The position numbers were made by a program, and so were the translations under genes. Below are positions 1-7,621 of a DNA stretch of 11,974 nt, in pieces. Under the pieces are notes generated by a model that was not told where the DNA came from, did no database searches, and was given only the letters and a program-made list of their open reading frames with translations. This stretch comes from Gammaproteobacteria bacterium (GTDB lineage Bacteria > Pseudomonadota > Gammaproteobacteria > Eutrophobiales > Eutrophobiaceae): positions 1 to 11,974 of the forward strand of contig JABHFC010000320.1 of NCBI GenBank assembly GCA_018676275.1, read 5' to 3'. Positions within the stretch are counted from its first letter, which is position 1. Every line of letters starts with the position of its first letter.

Positions 1-146
1 AAACTATGTGCATCGAAATTATGTTCAGCTACCATTTCATCTATGAATTTTGTAACTTCAGGTCGCTGTTCAAAGTTTGCTGAAACTGGCTGGCTAACAA
101 AAATTAACAGGTAAAAGAGGCTAAAAAATATATTAAATCTGTTCAT
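1..146 (-). CDS. mltB: Lytic murein transglycosylase B-like protein, N-terminal fragment (cut by left edge)
   Basis: Reading down from the ATG at 146-144, 48 codons are visible before the window ends. The first 23 residues form a secretion signal: N-terminal MNRF, a hydrophobic stretch (IFFSLFYLLIFV), then SQPVSA followed by N. This suits signal peptidase I cleavage after VSA. I see no lipobox cysteine. The mature start, FEQRPEVTKFIDEMVAEHNF, resembles the 'RPEV..FI.EM...H.F' opening of MltB-family enzymes, which cleave the glycan strands of peptidoglycan in the periplasm. The gene begins 9 nt after the rodA stop and is therefore probably the last, or a late, gene of the shape operon. The ribosome site is weak (CGGAA). 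The catalytic domain lies outside the window, so the family call rests on the N-terminus and on position; mltB follows rodA in many gammaproteobacteria. Confidence 0.72.
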   Translation of the reverse strand, partial: MNRFNIFFSLFYLLIFVSQPVSANFEQRPEVTKFIDEMVAEHNFDAHS

Positions 147-155
147 ATTCCGATT

Positions 156-1247
156 TTAATCTGATAATAAACGTCTGTGAGTATGAATCGCCATCAAAAC
201 CCCAAAAGCGATCATGAGTGTCACCATGGAAGTACCTCCATGGCTAATTAAAGGTAATGGCACACCAACAACGGGTAATTGTCCAATAACCATCCCCATG
301 TTAACAAACACGTAAACGAAAAACGTGAGTGTTAAACCTGTGCCAAGCAACCTGCCAAAAGTGTTCTGTGCGTTTAATGAAATATACAATCCACGAATAA
401 TGATAAACATATAAATACAAACCAATAATAACACGCCCATTAACCCGAATTCTTCACAGAAAACGGCGAAAATAAAGTCAGTGGATCGTTCCGGTAAAAA
501 CTCCAGGTGAGACTGTGTGCCATTTAACCAGCCCTTTCCATAAAGACCACCTGAACCTATGGCTATTTTTGATTGAATGATGTGATAACCCGAGCCGAGA
601 GGATCTTTTTCAGGATCCAGTAATGTTAGTACCCTTTGCTTTTGATAATCATGCATGAAATACCATAAAACAGGTGTAGATAAGGCTGCTGTTAATGAAA
701 AACCAGTAATTAATTTCCAGCTCACACCTGCAACAAACAATATGGAGAAACCTGCCGCCGCCACCAGTATGGATGTCCCGAGATCGGGCTGTTTCGCAAT
801 TAACAGTACCGGTATCACAATGATAATCGTTGCATAAAATATCCGACTCAGACTGGGTGGCAGGTGATTGTCGGCAAAAAACCAGGCTAGCAGCATTGGT
901 AGGGCCAACTTCATTAATTCTGAAGGTTGGAAACGAATTATGCCGAGGTTTAACCATCTCTGTGCGCCTTTTCCAATTTCGCCGGTAAGCAATACCAAGG
1001 CAAGCAAACATATACCCAACAGATAAACCCCAAGTGACAGGCGAGCCAGTCGCGCCGGGGATATCTGCGCTATCATAAACATCAATAACATAGCCAGCCC
1101 CATGCGCATAGCCTGACGATATATCAAGGCTGCGTCTTGCCCTCCGGCACTGTAAAGCACCATAAGTCCGACAGCACATAACAAAAGGAGACCAAACAAT
1201 AAGGGAATGTCCAGATGCAGGCGCTGAGAAAGTGATCTCTCTTCCAT
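156..1247 (-). CDS. rodA: Rod-shape peptidoglycan glycosyltransferase RodA (SEDS family)
   Basis: 363 residues, close to the roughly 370 of E. coli RodA, with about ten hydrophobic segments across the whole length. RodA polymerises lipid II into glycan strands in the inner membrane during elongation. SEDS signatures are present: FQPSELMKLALPM (about 106-118), AKQPDLGTS (151-159), the large periplasmic loop with GTQSHLEFLPERSTDFIF (243-260) carrying the catalytic Asp257 (equivalent to E. coli Asp262), and the C-terminal GVPLPLISHGGTS (328-340). The ATG at 1247-1245 shares one base with the mrdA stop (TAATG), so translation of the two is probably coupled. This fits a stoichiometric RodA-PBP2 pair. 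The motifs around the FtsW/RodA split and the mrdA neighbour favour RodA over FtsW. Confidence 0.96.
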   Translation of the reverse strand: MEERSLSQRLHLDIPLLFGLLLLCAVGLMVLYSAGGQDAALIYRQAMRMGLAMLLMFMIAQISPARLARLSLGVYLLGICLLALVLLTGEIGKGAQRWLNLGIIRFQPSELMKLALPMLLAWFFADNHLPPSLSRIFYATIIIVIPVLLIAKQPDLGTSILVAAAGFSILFVAGVSWKLITGFSLTAALSTPVLWYFMHDYQKQRVLTLLDPEKDPLGSGYHIIQSKIAIGSGGLYGKGWLNGTQSHLEFLPERSTDFIFAVFCEEFGLMGVLLLVCIYMFIIIRGLYISLNAQNTFGRLLGTGLTLTFFVYVFVNMGMVIGQLPVVGVPLPLISHGGTSMVTLMIAFGVLMAIHTHRRLLSD

Positions 1248-3094
1248 TATTTGACTCTCAGGTAATGATCAAAAAGACGTCGTGCGATGGGAGCCGCAGC
1301 TGAGGATCCACTTCCTCCATTTTCAACAATAATAGCCAGAGCTATTTTCGGATCATCCACCGGCGCGAAGGCAATAAATAAAGCATGATCACGAAATTCT
1401 TCCGCTACTTCTTCTTTCTTGTATTCTTCATCCTGGGCAATCGCAATAACCTGTGCAGTCCCTGTTTTACCAGCCATTTTGTAAGCAGCACCTTTACCAT
1501 AGCGTCGTGCTGTACCTCGCGCTCCATGCATCACTTCTGTCATTGAATCAATTATCTGCTGCCAGTGTTCCAGATCCTGAATATCTATTCCCTCAACTTC
1601 AGTTTGAACATATTGATCGACAATCTCGTTTGAAATAGAATCTCGCGCGTTGGCATACAAATGAGGCTGAACCAGTTTTCCCCGGTTTGCTATTGCCGCA
1701 GTCGCCACTGCCAGATGAATGGGCGTCACCAAACTTGAACCCTGACCTATTCCCACTATCAATGTCTCGCCGGGAAACCAGGCCTGGCCATAGGTCCTGC
1801 GCTTCCATTCCCGGGAAGGGTTCAAGCCCGCGACCTCACCAATAATATCAATATTTGTTTTTCTACCAAAACCAAATTTATCCAGTACCTCGTTGATCCT
1901 GTCTATACCCATTTCATGAGCCAGCGAATAAAAATAGACATCACAGGACTGAGCAATCGCGTTCACCAGATTAGTATGACCGTGACCTTGCTTTTTCCAG
2001 TCCCTGTATCTGTGTTTGCTACCCTTCAGGCTATACCAGCCCTGACACCAGGTCTCATCGAGTAGATTACGCAGGCCATAATCGAGTGCGCCCAGACCGA
2101 GAAATGGCTTTATTGTAGAACCAGCCGGGTACTTGCCCTGCAGAGCGCGGTTAAGTAATGGCGCATCTTTTGAACCCAGCAACTTATTATAAGACTTTGA
2201 ATCAATACCGTTTACAAAGGGATTCGGATCATATCCAGGCGAACTCACCAGTGCTAAAACGCTTCCATCTTCCGGATCGAGGGCGACAATAGCACCACGT
2301 TTGTCGGTCAATGCTTCAACCGCAAGGTTTTGTAAGGATACATCCAGCGTAAGAAATATATTCTTACCGGAAACAGGTGCAGTTCGGTCCAGCACACGAA
2401 TAATTCTACCTGTAGCATTCACTTCAACCTGCCTGTGGCCGACTTTTCCGTGTAACAAACCTTCGTAAGCCTGCTCTGCGCCTAACTTACCAATATGACT
2501 TGTACCTTTATAGTTAGACGTATCCAGAGTAACAAGTTCTTCCTCATTTATGACACCAACATAGCCACTTACGTGAGCCAGCTTCTCTGCCAGTGGATAG
2601 AAGCGATTTAAACCGGCCACCACCTCTACACCGGGATATCGATGTCTATTTACAGATAACTTCGCTACTTCATCATCACTCAAGTTATATTTCAGAGGTA
2701 CACTTATAAAACGATGTTTCTTTTTTATCTGTTTTTTAAATCTTTCAATATCTTTGCTTTCAATAGTAATCAGACTGGATAATTCATTAATAGTACGATC
2801 TATTTTTTTGACTTGTTCCGGAACAATTTCGAGGCTGAATGAAGGCCGATTATTAGCCAGTAAAACTCCATCACTACTGAAAATAAGACCGCGTATTGGC
2901 GCGATGGGTTGAATTTTTACACGATTATGTTGGGATAAGGTTGTAAAGTGATCATGCATCACCACTTGAAGAAAAAAGACACGTATCACAATCAACAAAA
3001 CCAGCAGGAACATAATCATTCCGGCGAAATAAATGCGTCTGCTGATCAGGCGATATTCATAGCCGGCATCCTTGAGATGAAACTCAGCAGGCAT
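1247..3094 (-). CDS. mrdA: Penicillin-binding protein 2, class B transpeptidase of the elongasome
   Basis: 615 residues (E. coli PBP2 has 633). There is a short cytoplasmic N-terminus, one membrane anchor (about residues 21-43), a PBP dimerisation/pedestal domain (about 60-245) and a transpeptidase domain (about 265-612). All three penicillin-binding motifs are intact: S326-T-I-K329 (acyl-enzyme serine in YPAGSTIKPF), S383-C-D385 (the SxN/D motif) and K543-T-G545. The protein cross-links the new glycan made by RodA and is the target of mecillinam-type beta-lactams. The start at 3094 lies 21 nt after the mreD stop. No good Shine-Dalgarno is visible there, so translation may depend on coupling. 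The gene overlaps rodA by one base. Nothing is truncated or missing. Confidence 0.96.
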   Translation of the reverse strand: MPAEFHLKDAGYEYRLISRRIYFAGMIMFLLVLLIVIRVFFLQVVMHDHFTTLSQHNRVKIQPIAPIRGLIFSSDGVLLANNRPSFSLEIVPEQVKKIDRTINELSSLITIESKDIERFKKQIKKKHRFISVPLKYNLSDDEVAKLSVNRHRYPGVEVVAGLNRFYPLAEKLAHVSGYVGVINEEELVTLDTSNYKGTSHIGKLGAEQAYEGLLHGKVGHRQVEVNATGRIIRVLDRTAPVSGKNIFLTLDVSLQNLAVEALTDKRGAIVALDPEDGSVLALVSSPGYDPNPFVNGIDSKSYNKLLGSKDAPLLNRALQGKYPAGSTIKPFLGLGALDYGLRNLLDETWCQGWYSLKGSKHRYRDWKKQGHGHTNLVNAIAQSCDVYFYSLAHEMGIDRINEVLDKFGFGRKTNIDIIGEVAGLNPSREWKRRTYGQAWFPGETLIVGIGQGSSLVTPIHLAVATAAIANRGKLVQPHLYANARDSISNEIVDQYVQTEVEGIDIQDLEHWQQIIDSMTEVMHGARGTARRYGKGAAYKMAGKTGTAQVIAIAQDEEYKKEEVAEEFRDHALFIAFAPVDDPKIALAIIVENGGSGSSAAAPIARRLFDHYLRVK

Positions 3095-3115
3095 AGATTA
3101 TAAAAGTAGGAATGC

Positions 3116-3604
3116 TCAAAATACGTGGTACTTACGTCTTACATCGCGCAATACAATAAACAACCATGGCCAGATAAACATGCTGGTGACAGCAGGTAAC
3201 CAGATAGACCAATGTTGCGAAGGAATTCCCATGACACCGCGTATCCACATATTAAAAAACTGAAACAACAATAAATATATACAAACAAGCACTGCCTGTT
3301 GTGCCAACGGAAATACCCTGAAGCGCTGATAGGAAATGATAGTAATATAGGCGATAACGGCGAGTCCCAGGGCATTTTGTCCCAATACAGTGCCCTGCTG
3401 TACATCGAGTAATAAACCCAGTGTCCAGCCAACGCCTATTCCAACACGATCAGGTAGCGCCATACACCAGTATATTAAGACCATAGCGACCCAGGAGGGG
3501 CGCCAGTTTATCACCCAGTCAGGTAGAGGCATTGTGGTCAACATAATCGCAACGACAAAACTTATAACAATTACCCAGCCACCATTATGTGCTTTGTTCA
3601 TCAT
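3116..3604 (-). CDS. mreD: Rod shape-determining protein MreD
   Basis: 162 residues, the same length as E. coli MreD (162), and almost entirely hydrophobic, with five or six predicted membrane segments. Recognisable family features are the early PLPDWVINWRPSWVAMVLIYW region (about 27-47) and the G.G...GLLLDVQQGTVLGQNAL block (about 58-79), which is the conserved signature of MreD. It ends in a basic tail (RDVRRKYHVF). MreD is an inner-membrane partner of MreC in the Rod complex. The ATG at 3604-3602 overlaps the mreC stop in an ATGA arrangement. A second in-frame ATG follows directly (3601-3599), so the protein may lack the first Met. Sequence conservation of MreD is low in general; the operon position makes the call firm. 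Confidence 0.94.
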   Translation of the reverse strand: MMNKAHNGGWVIVISFVVAIMLTTMPLPDWVINWRPSWVAMVLIYWCMALPDRVGIGVGWTLGLLLDVQQGTVLGQNALGLAVIAYITIISYQRFRVFPLAQQAVLVCIYLLLFQFFNMWIRGVMGIPSQHWSIWLPAVTSMFIWPWLFIVLRDVRRKYHVF

Positions 3605-4467
3605 TGATTGGCTGCCAGTTCTTCTTTGCTAAGTTCTTTTGTAGCTTGTTCATAGGGCCACACCAGTAATACTTCCCGGCTTCGTCCAAGATTCGCACTG
3701 GGTAACACCGACACTTCAGCGAAAGCTTCTCCCGGAACCAATGCAATTTCCGAAATAGTTCCTACCGGATAACCACGGGGAAAACGGAGCCCAAGACCCG
3801 ATGACACAATCAGATCACCTTCACGTATGTCGGCATTAGTTGGCAAATGTTCAAGTGAAAGAGCACCATTTTGACCTCTACCGACAGCAATGGCGCGCAG
3901 ACCATTACGGTTTATTTGTACAGGTAAAGCATGAGTGGGATCAGTAATTAGCAAAACTGTACTGGAAAATGGCCCCACATGAATAATCTGTCCCATTATC
4001 CCACCGGCGTCGACTATCGGTTGACCATCATAGGCTCCCTGATTCAGACCCTTGTTTATTACTATCTGCTGACGAAAAGGTTCCATATCCACTTCAATCA
4101 GCTCCGCCACCAGCACTCTATCGCGTAATTCTATTGATGATTCCAGCAATTCACGCAATCGCTTGTTCTCTTCTTCAAGTATGGCGAAACGCTGCAGGCG
4201 AGAATTTAGTTTTAACTGTTCTTCATTAAGACGGGTATTTTCTTCCAGTAATTTCTGTCGTGTAACAACAGATTCTGACACCCAGTGAGACGCGGCAACT
4301 GGCAGGTTTACGACATATTGAAGAGGATATACCAGTGTCGAAAGAATTGAACGAACAGACTCCAGATGATTCTTTTTATGATCAACTGTCATTAGCACCA
4401 TTGACAGCACTACAAAGAAGATCACTTTAAAATTAGCTGAAGAACTTTTCAGGAACAGTGTTTTGAT
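3601..4467 (-). CDS. mreC: Rod shape-determining protein MreC, probably started at an AUC codon
   Basis: MreC is a bitopic inner-membrane protein whose periplasmic part binds and activates PBP2. With the start placed at ATC 4467-4465 the product has 288 residues: basic N-terminus (IKTLFLKSSSANFK, with initiator Met in place of Ile), membrane helix (about 16-28), coiled coil rich in L, E and R (about 69-111), then the double beta-barrel domain with VDAGGIMGQI, LLITDPTHALPVQ and GDLIVSSGLGLRFPRGYPVG. No ATG, GTG or TTG lies between the mreB stop and GTG 4425. That GTG would give 274 residues, begin inside the membrane helix, remove all positive charge before it and have no ribosome site. AGAGGAG at 4480-4474 sits 6 nt before the ATC. 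I am sure of the gene and fairly sure of the start. The end overlaps mreD by 4 nt. Confidence 0.93.
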   Translation of the reverse strand: MKTLFLKSSSANFKVIFFVVLSMVLMTVDHKKNHLESVRSILSTLVYPLQYVVNLPVAASHWVSESVVTRQKLLEENTRLNEEQLKLNSRLQRFAILEEENKRLRELLESSIELRDRVLVAELIEVDMEPFRQQIVINKGLNQGAYDGQPIVDAGGIMGQIIHVGPFSSTVLLITDPTHALPVQINRNGLRAIAVGRGQNGALSLEHLPTNADIREGDLIVSSGLGLRFPRGYPVGTISEIALVPGEAFAEVSVLPSANLGRSREVLLVWPYEQATKELSKEELAANQ

Positions 4468-4473
4468 TACTCG

Positions 4474-4480
4474 CTCCTCT
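4474..4480 (-). promoter_or_regulatory. Strong Shine-Dalgarno (AGAGGAG) that sets the mreC start
   Basis: On the minus strand AGAGGAG lies 9 nt after the mreB stop codon. Counting 6 nt downstream gives the in-frame ATC at 4467-4465; the GTA 3 nt downstream is too close and is not a known start. The next canonical codon, GTG 4425, is 48 nt away from this site. It is the clearest ribosome site in the shape operon and decides the mreC start. Confidence 0.75.
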
Positions 4481-4489
4481 TACTATCTG

Positions 4490-5539
4490 TTACTCAACCG
4501 TTAAAATATCGCTTCCATACTCATCGACCATTTCCAGGTAACGTCCACCACCGCGAGCGACGCAGGTCAGAGGATCTTCCGCAACGATTACTGGCAATCC
4601 GGTTTCTTCCATTAACAGACGATCCAGATCTCTAAGCAATGCACCACCTCCGGTAAGAACCATACCGCGCTCAGCAACATCCGAACCCAGTTCCGGTGGG
4701 GTTTTCTCCAGTGCATTTTTTACAGCATCGACGATGCCTGTAAGAGGTTCCTGCAAAGCTTCCAGAATTTCATTACTGTTCAGTGTGAAACTGCGTGGAA
4801 TACCTTCGGCCAGATTTCGTCCTCGAACTTCAATTTCATTAACTTCGTTGCCAGGATAGGCGCAGCCCAGTTCATGTTTTATTCGTTCCGCCGTGGCGTC
4901 GCCGATTAAAGTGCCATAGTTACGCCTTACGTAGTTAATAATGGCTTCGTCGAAACGATCTCCACCAATTCGTACAGAATCCGAATAAACAATACCATTC
5001 AATGAAATCACTGCGACTTCTGTAGTACCGCCACCAATATCCAGTACCATCGAACCACGGGCATCACTGACCGGCATACCTGCACCAATAGCAGCAGCCA
5101 TTGGTTCTTCAATAAGATGTACAGTTCTGGCTCCTGCACCCATGGCAGACTCGCGAATAGCACGACGCTCCACTTGTGTGGAACCACAGGGTACACAAAC
5201 CAGTACGCGAGGGCTGGGCTTGAACACAGCATTACCATGTACCTGGTGAATAAAATATTGCAGCATTTTTTCGGTAACCGTGAAATCTGCAATAACACCA
5301 TCTTTCAATGGCCGGATAGCGGTAATATGTCCGGGTGTACGACCCAACATGCGTTTTGCTTCAGTACCGACGGCTCGAATTGATTTTGCGTTAATCGTGT
5401 CACCATCCTTGCGAATGGCAACTACTGAAGGTTCATTAAGGACAATTCCCTTGCCACGAACATAGATCAGCGTATTAGCCGTGCCCAGATCGATAGACAA
5501 ATCGTTAGAGAAAAAACCACGTATACTTTTTAGAAACAT
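4490..5539 (-). CDS. mreB: Actin-like rod shape-determining protein MreB
   Basis: 349 residues (E. coli 347). MreB polymerises with ATP under the inner membrane and steers the Rod complex. It starts with an amphipathic membrane-binding helix (MFLKSIRGFF), followed by the actin-fold motifs: phosphate-1 DLGTANT (17-23), LIEEPMAAAIGAG (142-154) with the catalytic glutamate region, phosphate-2 LDIGGGTTEVAV (166-177), RIGGDRFDEAI (190-200) and the adenosine motif MVLTGGGALL (293-302). No key residue is missing. It is the first gene of the minus-strand shape operon and diverges from gatC. GGAAGG at 5557-5552 is 12 nt before the ATG, a rather long spacing. I could not find a convincing sigma70 promoter for it in the intergenic region. 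Confidence 0.97.
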   Translation of the reverse strand: MFLKSIRGFFSNDLSIDLGTANTLIYVRGKGIVLNEPSVVAIRKDGDTINAKSIRAVGTEAKRMLGRTPGHITAIRPLKDGVIADFTVTEKMLQYFIHQVHGNAVFKPSPRVLVCVPCGSTQVERRAIRESAMGAGARTVHLIEEPMAAAIGAGMPVSDARGSMVLDIGGGTTEVAVISLNGIVYSDSVRIGGDRFDEAIINYVRRNYGTLIGDATAERIKHELGCAYPGNEVNEIEVRGRNLAEGIPRSFTLNSNEILEALQEPLTGIVDAVKNALEKTPPELGSDVAERGMVLTGGGALLRDLDRLLMEETGLPVIVAEDPLTCVARGGGRYLEMVDEYGSDILTVE

Positions 5540-5608
5540 TTAATTTATGCGCCTTCCATCAAAGGTTGTACAAAATAGCTGCCGGAAGGTAAGAAGCCTG
5601 GAAATCGA

Positions 5609-5638
5609 TTGATAATTGTCATTAATTTTGCGCATAAT
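5609..5638 (+). promoter_or_regulatory. Candidate sigma70 promoter facing gatCAB
   Basis: TTGATA (5609-5614) and CATAAT (5633-5638) are each one mismatch from consensus and are separated by 18 bp in an AT-rich stretch. Transcription would begin near 5645 and leave a leader of about 175 nt before gatC. The rest of the 281-bp mreB-gatC intergenic region holds no convincing gene. A short inverted repeat, GATCTC (5691-5696) / GAGATC (5707-5712), lies in that leader, but six pairs are not enough to name a regulatory element. Confidence 0.4.
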
Positions 5639-5820
5639 TCGCCTAGTTACGAAGCAAAGCAAAACAGAACTATCCCAGATTTTCCTGAGCGATCTCAATC
5701 TCCTGCGAGATCACCTTCATATTGGTTAAAAAACTATAACTGTATCAATGGGGAAGACTTTGAGCAAGCTGTTAGGTATGATAAATGGCTCATTTTTCAA
5801 TAACAAATAGGTATTTTTTG

Positions 5821-6108
5821 ATGTCGATAGACAGCTCTGAAATCGAAAAAATCGCCTGGCTGGCCAGACTTTCACTGAACGAGGATGATATCCCCGCTAG
5901 TAAGGCTGATATGAGCAAGATTCTGGACCTGGTTGAGCAGATGAATACGATAGACACCGGTGGTATTGAGCCTTTGGCTCACCCTATGGATATCAGGGCT
6001 CGACTGCGTGCCGACGAGGTTACTGAGACCGATCAACGTGCTCATTTTCAAAAGAACGCCCCGGCCACAGAAGACGGTCATTATCTGGTACCAAAAGTTA
6101 TCGAGTAA
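5821..6108 (+). CDS. gatC: Asp-tRNA(Asn)/Glu-tRNA(Gln) amidotransferase subunit GatC
   Basis: 95 residues, the usual GatC size. GatC is the small subunit that wraps around and stabilises the GatA-GatB contact. Family features are the N-terminal helix SSEIEKIAWLARLSL (5-19), the IEPLAHP segment (49-55), LRADEV (62-67) and the C-terminal DGHYLVPKVIE (85-95). An in-frame ATG at 5785 would add 12 residues, but GatC proteins normally begin directly before this helix, and AGG at 5809-5811 is 9 nt before the ATG chosen here. It is the first gene of gatCAB and diverges from mreB. A 52-nt gap separates it from gatA. Confidence 0.94.
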   Translation: MSIDSSEIEKIAWLARLSLNEDDIPASKADMSKILDLVEQMNTIDTGGIEPLAHPMDIRARLRADEVTETDQRAHFQKNAPATEDGHYLVPKVIE

Positions 6109-6150
6109 TCAGGAATAAGCGTCCGCACTTCGTTGCCGACGCCCCCGCAG

Positions 6151-6156
6151 AAGAGA
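6151..6156 (+). promoter_or_regulatory. Ribosome binding site of gatA
   Basis: AAGAGA lies 4 nt before the ATG at 6161 and is a purine-rich, moderately good match to the anti-Shine-Dalgarno. It supports the 6161 start, which also aligns with the normal GatA N-terminus. Confidence 0.5.
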
Positions 6157-6160
6157 ATAT

Positions 6161-7621
6161 ATGTTTCAACACACTATCGCCGAACTATCGCAGCTTCTAC
6201 AAAGTAAAAGTATTAGCAGTGTAGCGTTGACACGCGCTTATATTGAACGTTGTGAGTCCCTTGATACGGAACTCAATTGTTTTATTACCCTGACGCCTGA
6301 ACTGGCTTTGCAGCAGGCAAAAGCTGCAGATGACCGTATTCAATCAGGGACATCTGAAGCACTTACTGGAATTCCCATCGCGCATAAGGATATTTTTTGT
6401 AGCAAAAACATCAAGACATCCTGTGGTTCAAAAATGCTGGATAATTTTGTTGCGCCTTATGATGCAACTGTTGTAGAACGACTTGCTAATGCTGGCATGG
6501 TGACTCTCGGTAAGACCAACATGGATGAGTTCGCGATGGGCTCATCTAACGAAACAAGCTTTTACGGTCCCGCATTAAATCCCTGGGATAAACAACGTGT
6601 TCCCGGTGGCTCTTCCGGCGGCTCGGCAAGTGCCGTGGCAGCCAGACTCGTGGCAGGAGCAACCGGCACTGATACTGGAGGTTCCATCCGTCAACCAGCA
6701 GCTATGTGTGGAATTACCGGTCTGAAACCAACTTATGGCAGAGTTTCACGCTATGGCATGATTGCTTATGCCTCAAGTCTTGACCAGGGCGGACCTTTAA
6801 CTCAAACCGCAGAGGATGCCGCCATGCTGCTCAGTACTATGGCGGGGTTTGATGAACGTGATTCCACCTCCGTAGACAGGCCTGTTGATAATTACAATTC
6901 TGAACTAACGAATAAACTTGATGGAATAAAGATTGGTTTACCAAAAGAATTTTTCAATCAGAATCTCGATAGCGATATTGGCGACAACATTAACTCGGCA
7001 ATTAAAATTTTAAAAGAATGTGGTGCAGTCTTTAAAGAAATTGAACTTCCAAATAGTCATCTTTCTATTCCCGCTTACTATGTAGTTGCACCGGCCGAAT
7101 GCTCCTCCAACCTGGAACGATATGATGGTGTTCGTTACGGCTATCGCTGCGAAGATCCCAAGGACCTTGCAGATCTCTATTGTCGTTCCCGTGGAGAAAG
7201 TTTTGGTGAAGAAGTGAAGCGTCGCATTATGATTGGCACCTATGTGCTTTCCTCTGGTTACTACGATGCGTATTATTTGCAGGCGCAAAAAATTCGTCGA
7301 TTGATTAGAGATGATTTTCAGCAAGCTTTTAATGATGTGGATATCATCCTTGGTCCGACAACACCTACGACAGCCTTTAAACTAAATGAAAACATGGACG
7401 ACCCTGTCAGTATGTATCTTTCAGACATATATACAGTTTCGGCCAATCTCGCTGGATTACCCGGTATCTCTATCCCAAGCGGTTTTTCAAATGGCCTGCC
7501 TGTTGGTATGCAACTAATGGGTAATTATTTTCAGGAATCAAAATTACTTAATATTGCACATCAATATCAACTACAAACTGACTGGCATAAGCAAATACCC
7601 GGGGAGTTTAAGGAATCATGA
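6161..7621 (+). CDS. gatA: Asp-tRNA(Asn)/Glu-tRNA(Gln) amidotransferase subunit GatA (amidase)
   Basis: 486 residues, standard for GatA. This subunit hydrolyses glutamine and passes the ammonia to GatB for amidation of Glu-tRNA(Gln) and/or Asp-tRNA(Asn) in the cytoplasm. The amidase-signature catalytic triad is complete: Lys76 (IPIAHKDIF), cis-Ser151 (PGGSSGGSAS) and nucleophile Ser175 (TDTGGSIRQPA). The 24-residue spacing between the two serines matches the family. The start at ATG 6161 has a purine-rich ribosome site just upstream, and the N-terminal helix beginning HTIAELSQLLQ is typical. Its stop overlaps the gatB start by 4 nt (ATGA), which points to translational coupling. Whether the complex serves Gln, Asn or both depends on whether the genome also has GlnRS and AsnRS, which cannot be seen here. 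Confidence 0.97.
   Translation: MFQHTIAELSQLLQSKSISSVALTRAYIERCESLDTELNCFITLTPELALQQAKAADDRIQSGTSEALTGIPIAHKDIFCSKNIKTSCGSKMLDNFVAPYDATVVERLANAGMVTLGKTNMDEFAMGSSNETSFYGPALNPWDKQRVPGGSSGGSASAVAARLVAGATGTDTGGSIRQPAAMCGITGLKPTYGRVSRYGMIAYASSLDQGGPLTQTAEDAAMLLSTMAGFDERDSTSVDRPVDNYNSELTNKLDGIKIGLPKEFFNQNLDSDIGDNINSAIKILKECGAVFKEIELPNSHLSIPAYYVVAPAECSSNLERYDGVRYGYRCEDPKDLADLYCRSRGESFGEEVKRRIMIGTYVLSSGYYDAYYLQAQKIRRLIRDDFQQAFNDVDIILGPTTPTTAFKLNENMDDPVSMYLSDIYTVSANLAGLPGISIPSGFSNGLPVGMQLMGNYFQESKLLNIAHQYQLQTDWHKQIPGEFKES

Noticed and set aside
649..1179. Long overlapping open frame of 176 codons within rodA on the same strand, and many similar frames inside other genes
   Set aside because: They are shadows of clearly identified genes in other frames and have no family features of their own.
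5609..5803. 64-residue open frame in the mreB-gatC intergenic region, plus strand
   Set aside because: It would start on a TTG that is also the -35 box of the candidate promoter. It has no ribosome site and no recognisable motif, and its composition looks like translated non-coding DNA.
5785..5820. Upstream in-frame ATG that would lengthen GatC by 12 residues
   Set aside because: An AGG lies 8 nt before it, so it is not impossible, but GatC proteins normally begin right before the SSEIEKIAWLARL helix and the added residues resemble nothing.
6119..6142. GCGTC / GACGC inverted repeat in the gatC-gatA gap
   Set aside because: Only five pairs around a 14-nt loop and no T-tract; expected by chance at this level.
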